Part shown: positions 32,124 to 45,900 of the stretch, in pieces | How the letters are laid out: the number at the start of each line of letters is the position of its first letter | How positions within the stretch are numbered: the first letter of the stretch is position 1 | Source of the DNA: Chamaecrista fasciculata | Lineage: Eukaryota; Streptophyta; Magnoliopsida; Fabales; Fabaceae | Reading direction: 5' to 3' | Length of the DNA: 64,000 bases | Assembly (NCBI GenBank): GCA_003254925.1 | Contig: QANZ01013120.1 | Location: forward strand, 1 to 64,000 | Notes under the pieces: model-generated | What the model saw: only the letters and a program-made list of their open reading frames with translations | Told to the model about the DNA's origin: nothing | Databases searched by the model: none | Translations under genes and position numbers: made by a program

Positions 32124-34536
32124 CTCTTCTCTTGGAAGCAGCCTTTGTAAAAGGTATACATTGAAGCTATTACATGAAAATGGATCAATCCCATGAAGTA
32201 TTTCAGCAGTGAAGTTACAAGGTTAAATACTTTCTCCCTGCAAAAAAAAGTACAAGTTAGTGCATTTTATCGCTGAAGTACGTTAGCAAATCCAAATCCA
32301 CTTATAGTGGTTTGCTAGTAAGAGGTTCACTTATGTGTATTAAGGATTGAGATAAGAGGTTGAGATTCATGATTTTTATCCTACATGTGAATATATATAT
32401 ATATATATGTAAGCTATAGTAGATTATGCTAGAGTAATTTAGAACTACAATCCATAGCTAGACAACTTGACAAGTTAATCTTGTATTCCATGTGGATATT
32501 ATAGGCATATGTAATTTTTCAGCTTCAGATTTATACATATTTTGAGAGTTTTTATTAGTATTCTTTGGATAAATTACTGCTCTTTCTTAAAAGATAATTT
32601 ATTTGAAGTAAATTAGTCATTAAATTATTTTTTAAAAAATTAAACATTTAAAAATAAAACCTTTTAATACATTGTCTCCAAATTTTTCTTTGATTTCATT
32701 TAAAGTAAATTACCTTTATTCAGGCCAAAAAAAAACAAAATACCCTTATTTGGTAAATGAGATTTCATGTGGTTTATTATTTAAAATTGCTAAAGTGGTG
32801 TTATTTAAATACTTTATTTAACAAAGGATTCACATTGATTGAAAAAGAAAACTCAAAAGACTAAATTAAAATTATTTATATTAAAATGATTTAGTATAAC
32901 AATGCTTTACAATCTTACTTAATAACTAAGTTAAGGAGAGAGAGAGAGAAGAAGAAGAAGAAGAAGTAGGTAAGTGGAATAGAAAGGGTGATGTAATATG
33001 GTGATTCGTGAGTGTGACGTTGGACAAATGTTTCTATAGCTTTACTATTATTATTGTTTTGCCAAAAATTGTGTTTAGCTTAATTGGAAAGTAAATTTTG
33101 GCCCAAAAAAAAATTGGAAAGTAAATATATGATAAATTGCATCACCAATAATCATTTAATCGTCTTTTGAAATTCTACATTATTATTAATGGCCGTGAAT
33201 TAATCACAAAAGTTATTAGTTGTATATGACTAAAAGAAAGCAATTTGGGATTTATCATGACACTTTCATATCATGTGTAATCAATAATGTCTTAGTTCAT
33301 TAATCATTATCTTATGTTATATTGCAAAAACCACACAAAAAAATGTAAAATTGGAAACTAAGCAAGCCAATTAAAAATACAACCTCTCTTTCTTCATCTT
33401 TCTTTAAGAGGAAGTAAAAACAACAACAACAAAAATCTATGACAATGGAGCAATATCTTATTCAAAATGGTAACATTATTTTTGTAGAATTATTAAGATA
33501 TTCTAATTTATTTAACAATGAATATTGAATAACAATAACATTACATATACATATGTAATGTAATTTAAAAAGAAATCTATAATTTTTTTTCTTTATTTGC
33601 ATAATATTTAATCAGTAAATTGATACTTGAAACCTTGCAAGTTACAACTAACTTTAACTGAATTTTAAATTTGTTGAAGCATTTTGTAATATTTTAAAGG
33701 ATGTTGTTGTTGGGTTGTAGATAGACGATCCTTGTCAATTAGTGGGCTAGTCAGTGTCTTTAACCTAATTTATTTTATTCTTGAAGTAAAAAAAAAATGA
33801 AAAAACAAACAAAATAACGTGAAAGCAAAATCACAACCACATGACATTATTGATTATTGAAATATTCAACTAACCAAGAATACGCTATGCCACCGCCGTA
33901 AGCATCCACCAAACAGGTCCAAAAAGATCTGTTTTTTTCTTCAGCCACATTGAAATTAAATAAAATATTTTTAAATTACATAAAAAAACAATGGCTAAAA
34001 CTTCAATTTAGTCCCTATTTATTAGTATCTTTTTAATTTGACCCCTTATGGATTTTTTTCAATTTAATCAATCACAAATGTTTTTTCTATCAATGCCCCG
34101 CCCTCTATAAAATATTAAAATATTTAATTAAATATATATTATTATTAATTGAAAATATTGCACTAGATGAGATTGATTATACGAATCAATAAGACGTCTC
34201 TAATCTTTGCTAATTTATATAGTTGAATTATTAATAATTAAATATATCATAATAGTTTTTCCTATTATATATTATGTTTCTTATATTCTCAATTTCTCAT
34301 ACCTTTAGTTATTAGGTTATCTTCTATTTGATCAACTCTAAGTACAAGAATCTCTAATAATCTTTTTTGTACACGATCAAACCATTTAAAACCTTTTCTA
34401 TAAGAGGGGCTAAGTAAGTAAGTATATTGATAATTAAACAACTGTGAGGGATTAAATTGAAAAGAAAAATTTAAGAGGAGTTGTATTGAAAAATGTAAAT
34501 ATACAAGGGACCAAAGTATAATTTTACTAGAAAAAA
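32124..34536. other. Gene-free spacer with microsatellites
   Basis: Contains the FRO copy 2 3' flank, a TA repeat (about 32392-32407) and a GA/GAA repeat (about 32937-32966). No open frame resembles a known protein. Confidence 0.6.
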
Positions 34537-34853
34537 TAGGCTAAAGCACCAATTTTGTCTCCAATCTTTCACATTTTAGTCAATTTTAACTTTGCTTTTA
34601 CTTTAACCAAATATTAACGACAAAATCTATGTAGTTAACGATATATAATATAAAATTGATAGAAAAAGAAACTTAAATCCTAACTTAGATTTAAAAACAG
34701 GATGCAGTATATCGTTAATTTATTAAAAGACGTTAGCAAAAGGATTAAATTGACGGAAATGTGAAACATTAGAGACAAAATTGACAACAAAAAAAGAATA
34801 AGGACGAAATTGAAAGTTTATGAAAGTTTGGGGACAAAATTAATACCTTGTCC
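34537..34853. repeat. Foldback element, family C
   Basis: The left arm (ggctaaagcaccaattttgt) and reversed right arm (ggacaaggtattaattttgt) pair imperfectly, with inner repeats of the 'gacaaaattga' type. It lies about 330 bases upstream of the KORRIGAN ATG. Confidence 0.5.
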
Positions 34854-35185
34854 AAAATAATATAAAGATGTATGATAGCAACTGTAATATGAGAGTATGA
34901 GACAATTGGAGTGTAACTGTTAGCTCATTACAGTCCACCTTACTACTATTTCCCACTCAACCAACCACCAACCCATCATTCTTTCATTCTTTCATTTCAC
35001 TTCTTCATATAGAAAACGGAATCACACATTTTCTCTAGTAATATTTCTCTTTGTTTCGCTTTACTGTGTTAGAGTTTTCTCTCACACTATCATCATCATC
35101 ATCGTCTTCTTCTTCTTCTTTCTTGGATCTAGGTATATTCTACTCCGTCGGCGAAATCTCCAAAAGTAAGAATCGAATTCACAAA

Positions 35186-38100
35186 ATGTACGGTAGGGAT
35201 CCGTGGGGCGGCCCGTTAGAAATCAACGCCACGGATTCCGCCACCGACGAAGATCGGAGCCGGAATCTTCAGGACATCGATCGAGCGGCTTTGTCTCGGC
35301 CGCTTGATGAGACTCAACAGAGTTGGTTGCTCGGACCTGGTGAGCAGAAGAAGAAGAAGTATGTAGATCTAGGTTGCATCATCGTCAGCCGTAAGATCTT
35401 CGTTTGGACGCTCGGCACGATTCTCGTTTCTGCCTTCTTAACTGGCTTCATCACTCTCATTGTCAAGACCATCCCTCGCCACCACCATAAACATGGCCCT
35501 CCTGATAACTACACCCTAGCTCTCCACAAAGCCCTCATGTTCTTCAACGCTCAGAAATGTAAGCGTTTTCTGCTCAATTTTAATTAGGTATTGTAGTATT
35601 TTCATGATCTGAATTTTGATGTAAGCGGCATTTGACATTTGTTTTCGTTCATGGAGGCTTGCTGTGCGGCTATGGATGATTTCTAATTGATTCCTTTGCT
35701 CTGTTTATGCATGGACATCTCTGTTTCAGTTTCCTATCAATATTATAAAAATGATGACCAAACTGCAAATTTGGTCCCATATCTTTTGCTCACTTCCTAA
35801 TTTGGTCTTGTATCTTTTTTTTGTTGCAGTTTTGGTGCTATATCTTTGCAAAAAGTTCCAATTTCGGTCCTATATCTTTTAGTCAAGTTCCATAATTAGT
35901 CTCATATCTTTACAAAAGGATAAACCGTTAGTTGATCATTTTGTAAAGATATGGGACCACTTCTAAACCTGACCCAAAGATATATGACCAATTCTGCAAT
36001 TAATCCAAAGATTCTGCAACAAAAAAATATATGAGACCAAGAGTGCAACAAAAAAATATATGGGACCAAATTGAGAACTGAACAAAAGATATGGGACCAA
36101 ATTTGCACTTTAGCCTAAAATGATTCATGATACCAATTTTAACGAACTTTGGCTTTTTCTTTTGAAAAAAATAATAATTGACAAGTTTTTACTATTTTTG
36201 ACTCTTCTGCCTGCAGCGGGTAAGCTTCCTAAGCATAATAATGTATCATGGAGAGGTAACTCGTGTTTACAAGATGGCAAGTCTGATACATCAGTTATTA
36301 AGGATCTGGTTGGTGGTTATTATGATGCTGGAGATGCGATCAAGTTCAATTTCCCTCAATCTTTTGCCATGACCATGTTGAGTTGGAGTGTAATTGAATA
36401 CAGTGCCAAGTATGAAGCTGCTGGTGAGCTCAACCATGTTAAGGAGATAATTAAATGGGGGACAGATTACCTGTTGAAGACTTTCAATAATTCTGCTGAT
36501 TCTATTACCACACTTGCTGCACAGGTTAGCATCATGCTTTCAAAACATTCTTCTACACATGAAGTTGCCAGGGGAGAGTAAGAGGATGTCTGGGAGATCT
36601 TGTATCTTTATTTTGTTTCTTTTATAATATTACAAAATGGATAAACTTGCCATTCATATTTTAATTTCCTATTTTCTATGCTTTTCAAAATTTTCCTAGC
36701 TGATGTATTAGAAATTTGAGTAGGACAAACTATTAGGAAGGATTTAATTATTAAAAACCTAATCATAGAAATGTGTAAAGACAGAATAATTTGGCGGTGA
36801 TTGATCTATATAGCCGATCTCGCCAAGTGGGAAAAGTCTTTTTTTTTTTTTTGTTGTAGTCTCATTTGTGGTTTTGTACTTTCTTTGACAGGTTGGGATA
36901 GGAGATACTTCTGGTGGGAGTACAACTGCGAATGACCATTACTGCTGGATGCGTCCAGAGGACATTGATTATGATCGACCTGTAACTGAATGTAGCAGTT
37001 GCTCAGATCTTGCAGCTGAAATGGCTGCTGCTTTGGCGGCTGCATCCATTGTTTTCAAAGACAACAAGGCCTATTCAAAGAAACTTGTTCATGGTGCCAC
37101 GACACTCTTTAAGTTTTCAAGGGAGCAGCGAGGCCGATACAGTGCAGGTGGTTCAGAAGCTGCAATTTTCTACAATTCCACTAATTACTGGGATGAATTT
37201 GTTTGGGGAGGGGCTTGGATGTATTATGCAACTGGAAATTCCTCTTACCTTAAACTTGCTACTGCTCCGGGCCTGGCCAAGCATGCTGGTGCCTTCTGGG
37301 GAGGCCCTGATTATGGTGTACTGAGCTGGGACAACAAGCTTGCTGGTGCTCAGGTAATGTAGCCGAGTTTTTTTTAAAAAAATATAACAAGCTCATGTTT
37401 AACTCATTTTGCACTTTGTAAACAAGATTAGAAATTATAGCTGTGAATTAAACTATTTGAAATCAAAGATGAGTTTCTTGTTTATTTCATCTGAAAACAT
37501 TTTCTTCTTAGTTATAAGTTGACGAATAGTTGATTACATAAGGTCCTTGAATAGAGGTTGCCTTGCTATGTACCTTATGATCTTCGATCTGGTACTACTT
37601 CACAGATCATATTTGTGTTTGAGTGGCAGATCATATTTATTTTCCTCAGGTCTGATTATAGCCCAATTTGTGTTTGACCGTGCTATTCTTCAAGCTCATT
37701 TTCATCCTTGACTTTGTCATTATATTTCATAACATTTTCCCTCCCCAGTATATTCCCTTGTTTTCAGTGAGGTTCAAATTAATTTTCACTGTTGACTGAT
37801 CACATTTGACTGACTTTAAGTCAGTGACTTGTTGACCTTGTGAATCTAATCGGTAATTCTTCCACTGAAGTCAATTAGTATCTCATTCTATTTATTATGT
37901 TACTGTAATCACACTGAAGACAAAATCATCGGAAGTATTGCTTTTATTAAAATTCTACAGTTATGTGGTTCTCAAGTTGTTCACTTAGTCTTTTTTTTTT
38001 TGTAAGTAGGTTCTTCTGAGTCGTCTGAGGTTGTTCTTAAGTCCTGGGTATCCTTATGAAGAAATTTTAAGGACCTTTCACAACCAGACCAGCATCTTCA

Positions 38101-38918
38101 TGTGCTCGTTCCTACCTGTTTTCACAAGCTTTAATAGGACCAAAGGTAAAAATGCTCCTCTTTCAAATACTTCCCTGGGCAGTGAAATTTAAAATCCATG
38201 TTTTAGTCTAATGTGAATATTGATATTTTTTGCAACCAGGGGGCTTGATACAATTAAACCATGGTAGGCCACAGCCTCTTCAATATGTTGTTAATGCAGC
38301 CTTTTTGGCTACCCTCTATAGTGATTATCTTGATGCTGCTGACACACCTGGATGGTATTGTGGACCCAATTTCTTTTCAACCGATGTTCTTCGTGACTTT
38401 GCCAAGACCCAGGTGTGAGAAGTTCTGGTCCTTTATAGTTTATACCCTGTTTGGGATCCATTTCTTTCATTGATAGTTAAAATCTCTGGTCTGACTTTTT
38501 TTGGGTGTTTTTGCAGATTGACTACATCCTTGGGAAGAATCCTCGAAAGATGAGCTATATTGTGGGCTTTGGTAATCATTATCCAAAACATGCACACCAT
38601 AGAGGTGCATCTATACCAAAGAATAAGATTAGGTATAGCTGCACAGGAGGATGGAAATGGAGGGACTCATCCAAGCCAAACCCTAATGAACTTACCGGAG
38701 CAATGGTTGCTGGCCCTGATAAGCATGACGGTTTCCATGATGTTCGTACTAACTACAACTACACCGAGCCAACTCTTGCAGGAAATGCTGGCTTAGTAGC
38801 TGCTCTTGTGGCTTTGTCCGGTGACAAAAGCACCAGAATAGACAAGAATACCATTTTCTCTGCTGTTCCCCCCATGTTTCCTACACCACCTCCACCTCCA
38901 GCACCATGGAAACCATAA
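35186..38918 (+). CDS. KOR1: KORRIGAN membrane-anchored endo-1,4-beta-glucanase (GH9)
   Basis: Type II membrane cellulase of family GH9 that works with the cellulose synthase complex at the plasma membrane and Golgi. Exons 35186-35558, 36217-36524, 36892-37353, 38010-38145, 38240-38412 and 38517-38918 give 617 codons, against about 620 in Arabidopsis KOR1. The start [14 protein letters not shown] is the family N-terminus. A cytosolic tail with an LL motif (SWLLGP) precedes one membrane anchor (about 70-95, [20 protein letters not shown]). The GH9 domain follows, with the DAGD catalytic site (161-164), HHRGAS (about 511-516) and the C-terminal [12 protein letters not shown] containing the likely acid Glu568. 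It ends in the plant KORRIGAN tail [13 protein letters not shown]. Several NxS/T sites are present. Residue 141 is Cys (RGNSC) where I expect Gly, perhaps a local variant. Intron 1 holds a foldback MITE and intron 2 a LINE tail. Confidence 0.96.
35756..36116. mobile_element. Foldback MITE, family A copy 3, in KOR1 intron 1
   Basis: Long inverted ends (gaccaaactgcaaatttggt and, reversed, aggctaaagtgcaaatttgg) flanked by perfect 8-bp repeats aaaatgat (35748-35755 and 36117-36124). The interior is a series of 'tttggtcccatatctttt' phrases in both directions. It lies wholly between the splice sites. Confidence 0.75.
36775..36857 (+). mobile_element. Short RTE-type LINE 3' tail in KOR1 intron 2
   Basis: The sequence 'tgatctatatagccgatctc' followed by a T-run and ttgttgta matches the 3' end of the LINE fragment at 3025-3082. 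It ends about 35 bases before the exon 3 acceptor. Confidence 0.55.
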
Positions 38919-39995
38919 GCTATGTCATTTATCATCTTTTTCCAACAAGTTTCGAAATGACACGAGTGCATTACAATTTTTGGATTTTTAATCAGCTGGA
39001 AGATCAAAGTAATTTGAAGACACGGAAGTGGCGTTGACAAATGGAAGAAATGGAATTAGACTTACTTTATCTAGTTGTTTGGGCTAATTGTCAACTCAAG
39101 ATTAGCTTTGAAGAGTTATAAGTGGTACTTGAGAGTGTTTGTGTTTAAATTTTTGTGACATACACATTATGTATGTATGAGTGTGTGTATGTATGTAAGT
39201 ATCATATCTTGTATTCTTTGAACCTCATAATTGAACATTGTTCCACTTTCGACCAATGTTTACAGTTACTAAAACTCATTCAAGTTATTCTTTCCTCCTG
39301 TCAATAAATTACTCCCTTTCTACTCTCAAGTTTGGGTTTCTTTCTTTCATTCCTTCTATTTTGTGGATTCTTAAGTCGTTCTAAATGCTGTGCTGTGCGA
39401 AAGGATCTTTGCATGCACAAGCATGGTTGTTACAGAGTGATATTGTTCCTTCTTTTTCTTTTTTGGTCAACTATTCTGACTTACTGTTTCCACAACCAAT
39501 GAGATAAAAAAGATGACAAATAAAGACAATGTCTCAGTGAAGATAAACCAAGTACCAGCAATTTTTTGAGTTCTCTGATACTTCTGATGATATTACATTA
39601 TTATTATTGCTTTTCCTTCTAATTAATATATGTGTTGGTTAGCATATGTGTGTGTGAAGTCCACTATCTTTTCCACAATGGAATTAGAGAATTCTGCACG
39701 TTGCTTGTGATGGACACTGAGAATCTGATTCCTCCTCTTTTTTCTTTCTGCCAACTCTATTTTCTCTGTACACCCTTTTGCTTTTTGTACACGTTTTTAT
39801 TCTTTGCTTCCTTGCTTACGTGTGTTCAAACTTCGTCATCACAGGTTACTTAAGGAGACAATAATAGCTTCTGAAGTCTGCAGATTTTTGTGCCCCTATC
39901 TCCAAACAGTCTCTGTTCAGTTCAGACCGGCATAAAAAGAATAGTAAAGAGCTCATTACAGCCTTTCGTATTGAAGTGCCATAGTTAAGTAAGAT
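38919..39995. other. KOR1 3' region and MLO upstream region
   Basis: The KOR1 3' UTR probably extends to about 39240. The remainder is a compact intergenic space. A TATA-like cataaaaag lies at about 39932, about 65 bases before the MLO ATG. Confidence 0.5.
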
Positions 39996-42900
39996 ATGGA
40001 TGAAGAACTGAATGAATCTCTGGAATATACACCAACATGGATTGTTGCTGCTATCTGCTCCATCATTGTCTTCATCTCTCTCTGTGTGGAGCGTGCTCTT
40101 AACAAGCTTGGAAAGGTACTTCATTTCTCTCTTCATCACCATGTTCAATTCATGAAGTCTCTCAAAATATCCATACCCATGTGCACTTTGAAATCTTTCC
40201 CTATGGATCTGGGTCCCGGGTCCCAAGTCAACGGGTCTGGATATAGAGATTTGACTATTTGTAATGTCCCAGGATGGACATTGACTCATGTCCAGATCCG
40301 GGAACAGAGACCATAGTATAGTATCTTACCCTTGATCATCCCCATGCTAAAATGAGGATGTTAAAATGGTTAGCAAGTCTAAAAAGATTGTTGTTCCTCA
40401 ATAAATTGAGGAATAAACAATAGTGAGTTTGTTGATAATATGCCAAGCTTTTTCATGTTGAATATGTTATCCCTTGAGAGCTTTTGAATAATATGATATG
40501 AGATTACAGTTGCAGAACCTAGATTTAGGTTAGCCATATTTTTCTTGCATATCTCTAATTATTTATGGTTGATACCCTTTGACTAATCAAATATTGAATT
40601 GGTATTGAATTTTAAAATTATGGGACTTTTCCTATTCATTTATTCATGTTCTATTTAATGATGGTTTGTTATTTTGTTGGTTTTGGATGTACAGAGGTTC
40701 GAAAGAAAAAACCAAGAGGCACTCTTTCAAGCCTTGGAAAAACTGAAAGAAGGTGATTTTTGCATATATATATATATATATAATCTTTATAAAAGAATTT
40801 TAGAGGTTTATGAGTAATATGATATCTATTCTCTTAATGCTAGTATATACTGTATCTTTATTAATTTGTCAAGAATCAACCTCATTCTGAAAGTTTACGT
40901 TTATTCTCCTCCACTATTATATTTTCATTAAAAAAACACCTGATGGAAAGCAATTAAACACACTACATTTAAGCTTTCTCATGTTGGTATTAATTCATAA
41001 TTATTGTATATATCTGCAATTATATATATATATATGATTGTTAGCCTAATGTGTGTCCCTATTGTTTTTCATCAGAGCTTATGCTTTTAGGGTTCATTTC
41101 CCTTATGTTAACTGTGTCTCAAAATATCATAAGCAAAATTTGCATTTCACCTCACCTAGTAACCAACATGCTTCCATGCAAGAGACCTAGCAACTCAAAA
41201 GGGTCAGAGCATGACCTTATTTTCTATGACACCATAATCAACACAAGACGCCTTCTTTCTTCGGGAAATGACTCAGAGCATTGCAAAAAGAAGGTATTTT
41301 TTTTAAAAGAATTTTGCATACTATAGGATATGATTTTGATCTTTTTTACACAAGAATGAAAATTTTGACAAGTTTTTTTTTTTAAAAAAATTATTTTTGT
41401 TATTATTATAAAGTACAAAAAATAATAATTATTCATTAATCTTTAAAACTTTTACAATTTATTTTATATTCTTAATTTTAAAATTATAAGTATATATTGT
41501 GATGTTTTTTTTTATATCTCCACACATATGTTTAAATATAGGGAAAGACTTAGGTAAAATTCTTTATATATTTGCTATAAGGTTCCCCAATAAACATATG
41601 ACTCGTGACAAAAATTTGATGCATGACCAATTATGATAGAGAGAAAATATTAAATACACATTTTTGCATGACCAATCATAGAAGAAAGAGAATGTAAATC
41701 AAGCTTCTAATTAGAGGAACCTTATAACAAACATATAAAGAACCTTACATGAGTTTTATCATTGAATATATTGTGTCTTTAATTTCTGAAAAAAGTTTTT
41801 AATTAATCAAGCCATGTAATTAGGAGATAAGAAATTAATTGTCATCATCTATATTGATGTGGAATTTCAACGGGGAAGGGAGCACGTGCTTTGCCTGTGA
41901 TTCTTAAATTAATTTTTTTCCCCATTGTTTCTTAAACTAATTTGTTTATCTGAATTGCCACATGAAAATGTAACATTCACACAAATACCAACATGCACAA
42001 TTAATGGTCGAATGAATGAGAAGACATAATTGGAAGTTTTTGTATAATGAAAGTACAGTATTAATTAGTTTTAAATTAAAAAGAGTGAATGTAGTTAAAT
42101 CTAATAGATAATAGATAATTAACATAACGTGTTTCTGCATCAAATAAAGTGACACAGCAGTAAAAGAATATAAAATATGACTTTAAAGTTTAAACAAACA
42201 TACAAGTAGCGAATCTTGTATGGACACCGTATGTAAGTGTTATTAACATTATTTTAGAATCTTAAAAAATACCTAAATTTTTTATTACATTTTAAAGTAA
42301 TAAAAAGGTGAAAAAGTAAGTAATTTTTTTTAACATTCAATTTATTCTTTTTATTTTTTGGTGAATCAGGGGAAGGTTCAATTATTAGCATTAGAATCAC
42401 TGCATCATCTACACATCTTCATCTTTGTGTTGGCTGTTGTACATGTTGTATTTTGCGTCACCACAATGCTTCTTGGAGGTGCAAGGGTAATGCATTTTAT
42501 ACCAATCTTACATTCTCTGTGGAATTTAGATAAACTTCAAAGTATTATATTTAGGTCACCTTTAAGTTCTTTGTTATTTAAATTTAAACAAATATTTTTA
42601 AGAGAAAATCAATCATTTAGTCCCTATACTTACTCAGATTTTTAATGTAGTCTTTTTAGTTTTATTTTTTAAAACCAGTGTTTTACTTTGTAGAGAAAAA
42701 AAGTATATTTAAATCTATAAAAAAATTAATTAAAGTTCTTATTACTTTTTCTTTGAAGATTATCATATTATATAGTCCATCCATTAATTAACTGTGTCAT
42801 AATTAGTGATGGTTATGGTTTGCCTCTTGTAGATTCGTCAGTGGAAGAGCTGGGAAGATAAAATTAAGGCAAAAAGGGGTAATTTGAAAATGAAATTTCA

Positions 42901-45900
42901 GATCATTAACTATGTAAGAAATTGTTGGATTCGTTGGTTGATTTTGTTTGTGGGTCTTCTTCCTTATAGAGATTCAAGATCATCATCACCATGAATTCTT
43001 CAAAAAGCATGCTGATGGATATTGGAGAAGAGCAGCTGTAGTGGGTTGGCTGGTAAGTTTCAGTTTCACAATGCCAAATTTGCTGCTAGAAATTTAATAT
43101 AATCTAATAGAGATATAAATAGTGTCCTTTCAATTTTTTTAAAAAGACAATAAACTTTGATTAATTATCTAAAGAGATGTCTTACCAAATTAATGGGCAT
43201 GAGCTATAATCCCTTTATTTGTCACATTTTAAATAGAAAAAATAAAGTTATTCCATTTATTCCATTGATTTTTTTTTTTCATTTTCTTGCAATTTGTCCC
43301 CAAAAAATAGCAATCTTAAAAAAGAAATTATCTCAATACTGGCACAGTTTCTAAGCAATATATCATGGACCAACATGGTCATTAAATCTTTGGGCTCTTT
43401 TATTTATTTAGATGCTAACATCTCTTTCTTACATTTGTGGAGAAAGAGAACAATAATGATAAATTCAGAATCGTTCATTATCATCTTATATTTTTAACTT
43501 CTCTATAGGGGGGAAAAAGCTCCCATTTAGACCTCCTTATATCTCAGATTTACATTTTCATTCAGTACAAATATAAGCCCGAAAAATTTCAAGTAAGCAA
43601 TTCTCGGGTTTGAACTTCACCAACTATATAAACTTCCGATCATGAATTGAATATAATTAAATAAAGGGTCATCATTCTTCCAACATTTTGCACATAATTT
43701 AAATTTGGCATATCTTTAGCAGTTAGTACTCTAGCTCATTGAAAATGTCTTATAGAGCATTCAACTCTTGTACCATTTCATAAACATAAACATCTCAAAT
43801 TAATAGATTACTCCTTTACTGTAAAAAAATGATAATGTTACACTTATATTCACTTGAGTTTTGGTTCATATTGGCAGATAGCATTCTCCAAGCAATTTTA
43901 TGGCTCTGTTACAGAATCAGACTACATTACTCTGAGGCAAGGATTTATCAAGGTTACATTTTTTGCTTTTTTTTTTTTTTTGGAAATTTAATTGTCTCTT
44001 TGCTTTTAAAATCTTCAATAAAATTTTGGTATGTTGACTTTAATTCCATTATGCATGATTTATCTTTCTTAATCAATACATAGTGCTTTTCTTTTTCTCT
44101 CCAAAATTTATCTTGTAATTTATAAATGTCTCCTTCAATTATCTCCAACACTAATGCCCAAAATTAATACCATTCATTCTGAGTGTTCAGGAACACTGCC
44201 CAGGTCATCCTACTTTTGATTTTCACAAATACATGATGAAGACGCTTGAAGTTGACTTCAAAAAAGTAGTGGGCATAAGGTAATAATTAACACTTCAAAA
44301 ACATGTTCAGTTATTTAACTTCACTTTAAATAAGAAATCAAATTTTTAAGCCATTTCCATATTCTACTTTTCTATCCATCACAGCTGGTACCTGTGGCTC
44401 TTTGTTGTGCTCTTTTTGCTGCTGAATATTGCAGGTACTTAACACATCTTGGATCTTATATCCGGAATTACTTTATATTACTATATTTACTATTTAATTC
44501 ATGAAGTTAACAAACCACCCTTTGAATTTGTTGTGTAGGGTGGCATACTTACTTCTGGCTAGCTTTCCTACCACTTATAGTAAGTGATTGAGATTCTTTC
44601 CAAGTTGATGTTTGCCTAACACTCACGAATCATATAGGCATTTATTTAACACTATGACTTCAACAACATCCATGGCTCCTTCAAAGAATCACTTCAGTAC
44701 TCAAAAGTTTGATTTTGTTTTGATTTCTTAAGGGATGATAGAAATTCAAAATCCTCATATCTAACGGGTACCCTGAAGTTTTTTTCTATGATCTGGGCCT
44801 GGGTTCGGGGCCAAAATCAACCGGTCCGTTGATGGGTAATGGGGTACTTAATCCGTACCCTACCGGTATAGAAATTTTTTATTTTATATATAAAAATACA
44901 ATATTTTATAACTTTTTCTGTTGAGAAAATGTAGAATTATATAAGTATAAAATGTTAAATAATTTATACATATTTGAAATAATCTAATTATGCATTCATA
45001 TTTATGATTTTTTTTTTGTGGTAATAGATGCAGAAGATTGATGACAATAGATTTTATATTAATACAAAAATAAGTCGTAGTACTCTACCCATAGTCCCAT
45101 ACCCTACCCCAGGATCATCCTAGGATTTCATCCTTCCAAAATAGTAAAATGATGTTATGCAATCTTGGATGAACAACTACTATACATTGAGGAATGGCAT
45201 GTTATTATGGCTGGATTATTTATGAATATATATATATTGAGGTTTGTTTTGTTGATGTGAACAGCTTCTGCTTCTTGTGGGGGCTAAGTTAGAGCACATA
45301 ATAGCCCGCTTGGCTCAGGAGTCACAGAGCTTACACTTACAAGAACAACAGCATACAGAGCAAGTAGTGGTGGGAATGATGATGAGTAAGTCAAAGAAGG
45401 AGCAAGAAGCAACCACGCGAGTGAAGCCTTCCGATGAATTCTTTTGGTTCCATCATCCACCACTTGTCCTTAACTTGATTCACTTCATTCTCTTTCAGAA
45501 CTCTTTTGAGATTGCTTTCTTCTTCTGGATTTGGGTGAGTATTACATGTTTATGACATTCTCTTAAGAAAAATACTCAGATTGTTTGGTCAATCTCTTGA
45601 GCACATTCAAATCCATTTTCTCATTTTACAGTGCACATATGGCTTTGATTCATGCATTATGGAGAAAATTTCATACATCATCCCAAGACTTATAATGGGG
45701 TAATACTCTCTTTGGAAGTGAAAAATAGAGAAGCAACTATACAATTGCTTTAGTTATTGAGTTAACTATATTGCTGCTTTGAACCATATATTGAGCTCTC
45801 ATTCACTTCTTGCAGTGTAATTGTTCAAGTCCTTTGCAGTTACAGCACCTTACCTCTTTATACTATTGTGACTCAGGTTAGATAATCTATGGTCATACTA

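Noticed and set aside
40190..40320. GC-richer palindromic patch (gggtcccgggtccc) in MLO intron 1 that looked like an exon extension.
   Set aside because: The exon 1 donor at 40116 is canonical and the protein continues in phase at 40695; the patch is likely a repeat remnant, with similar phrases in intron 10 (about 44760-45130).
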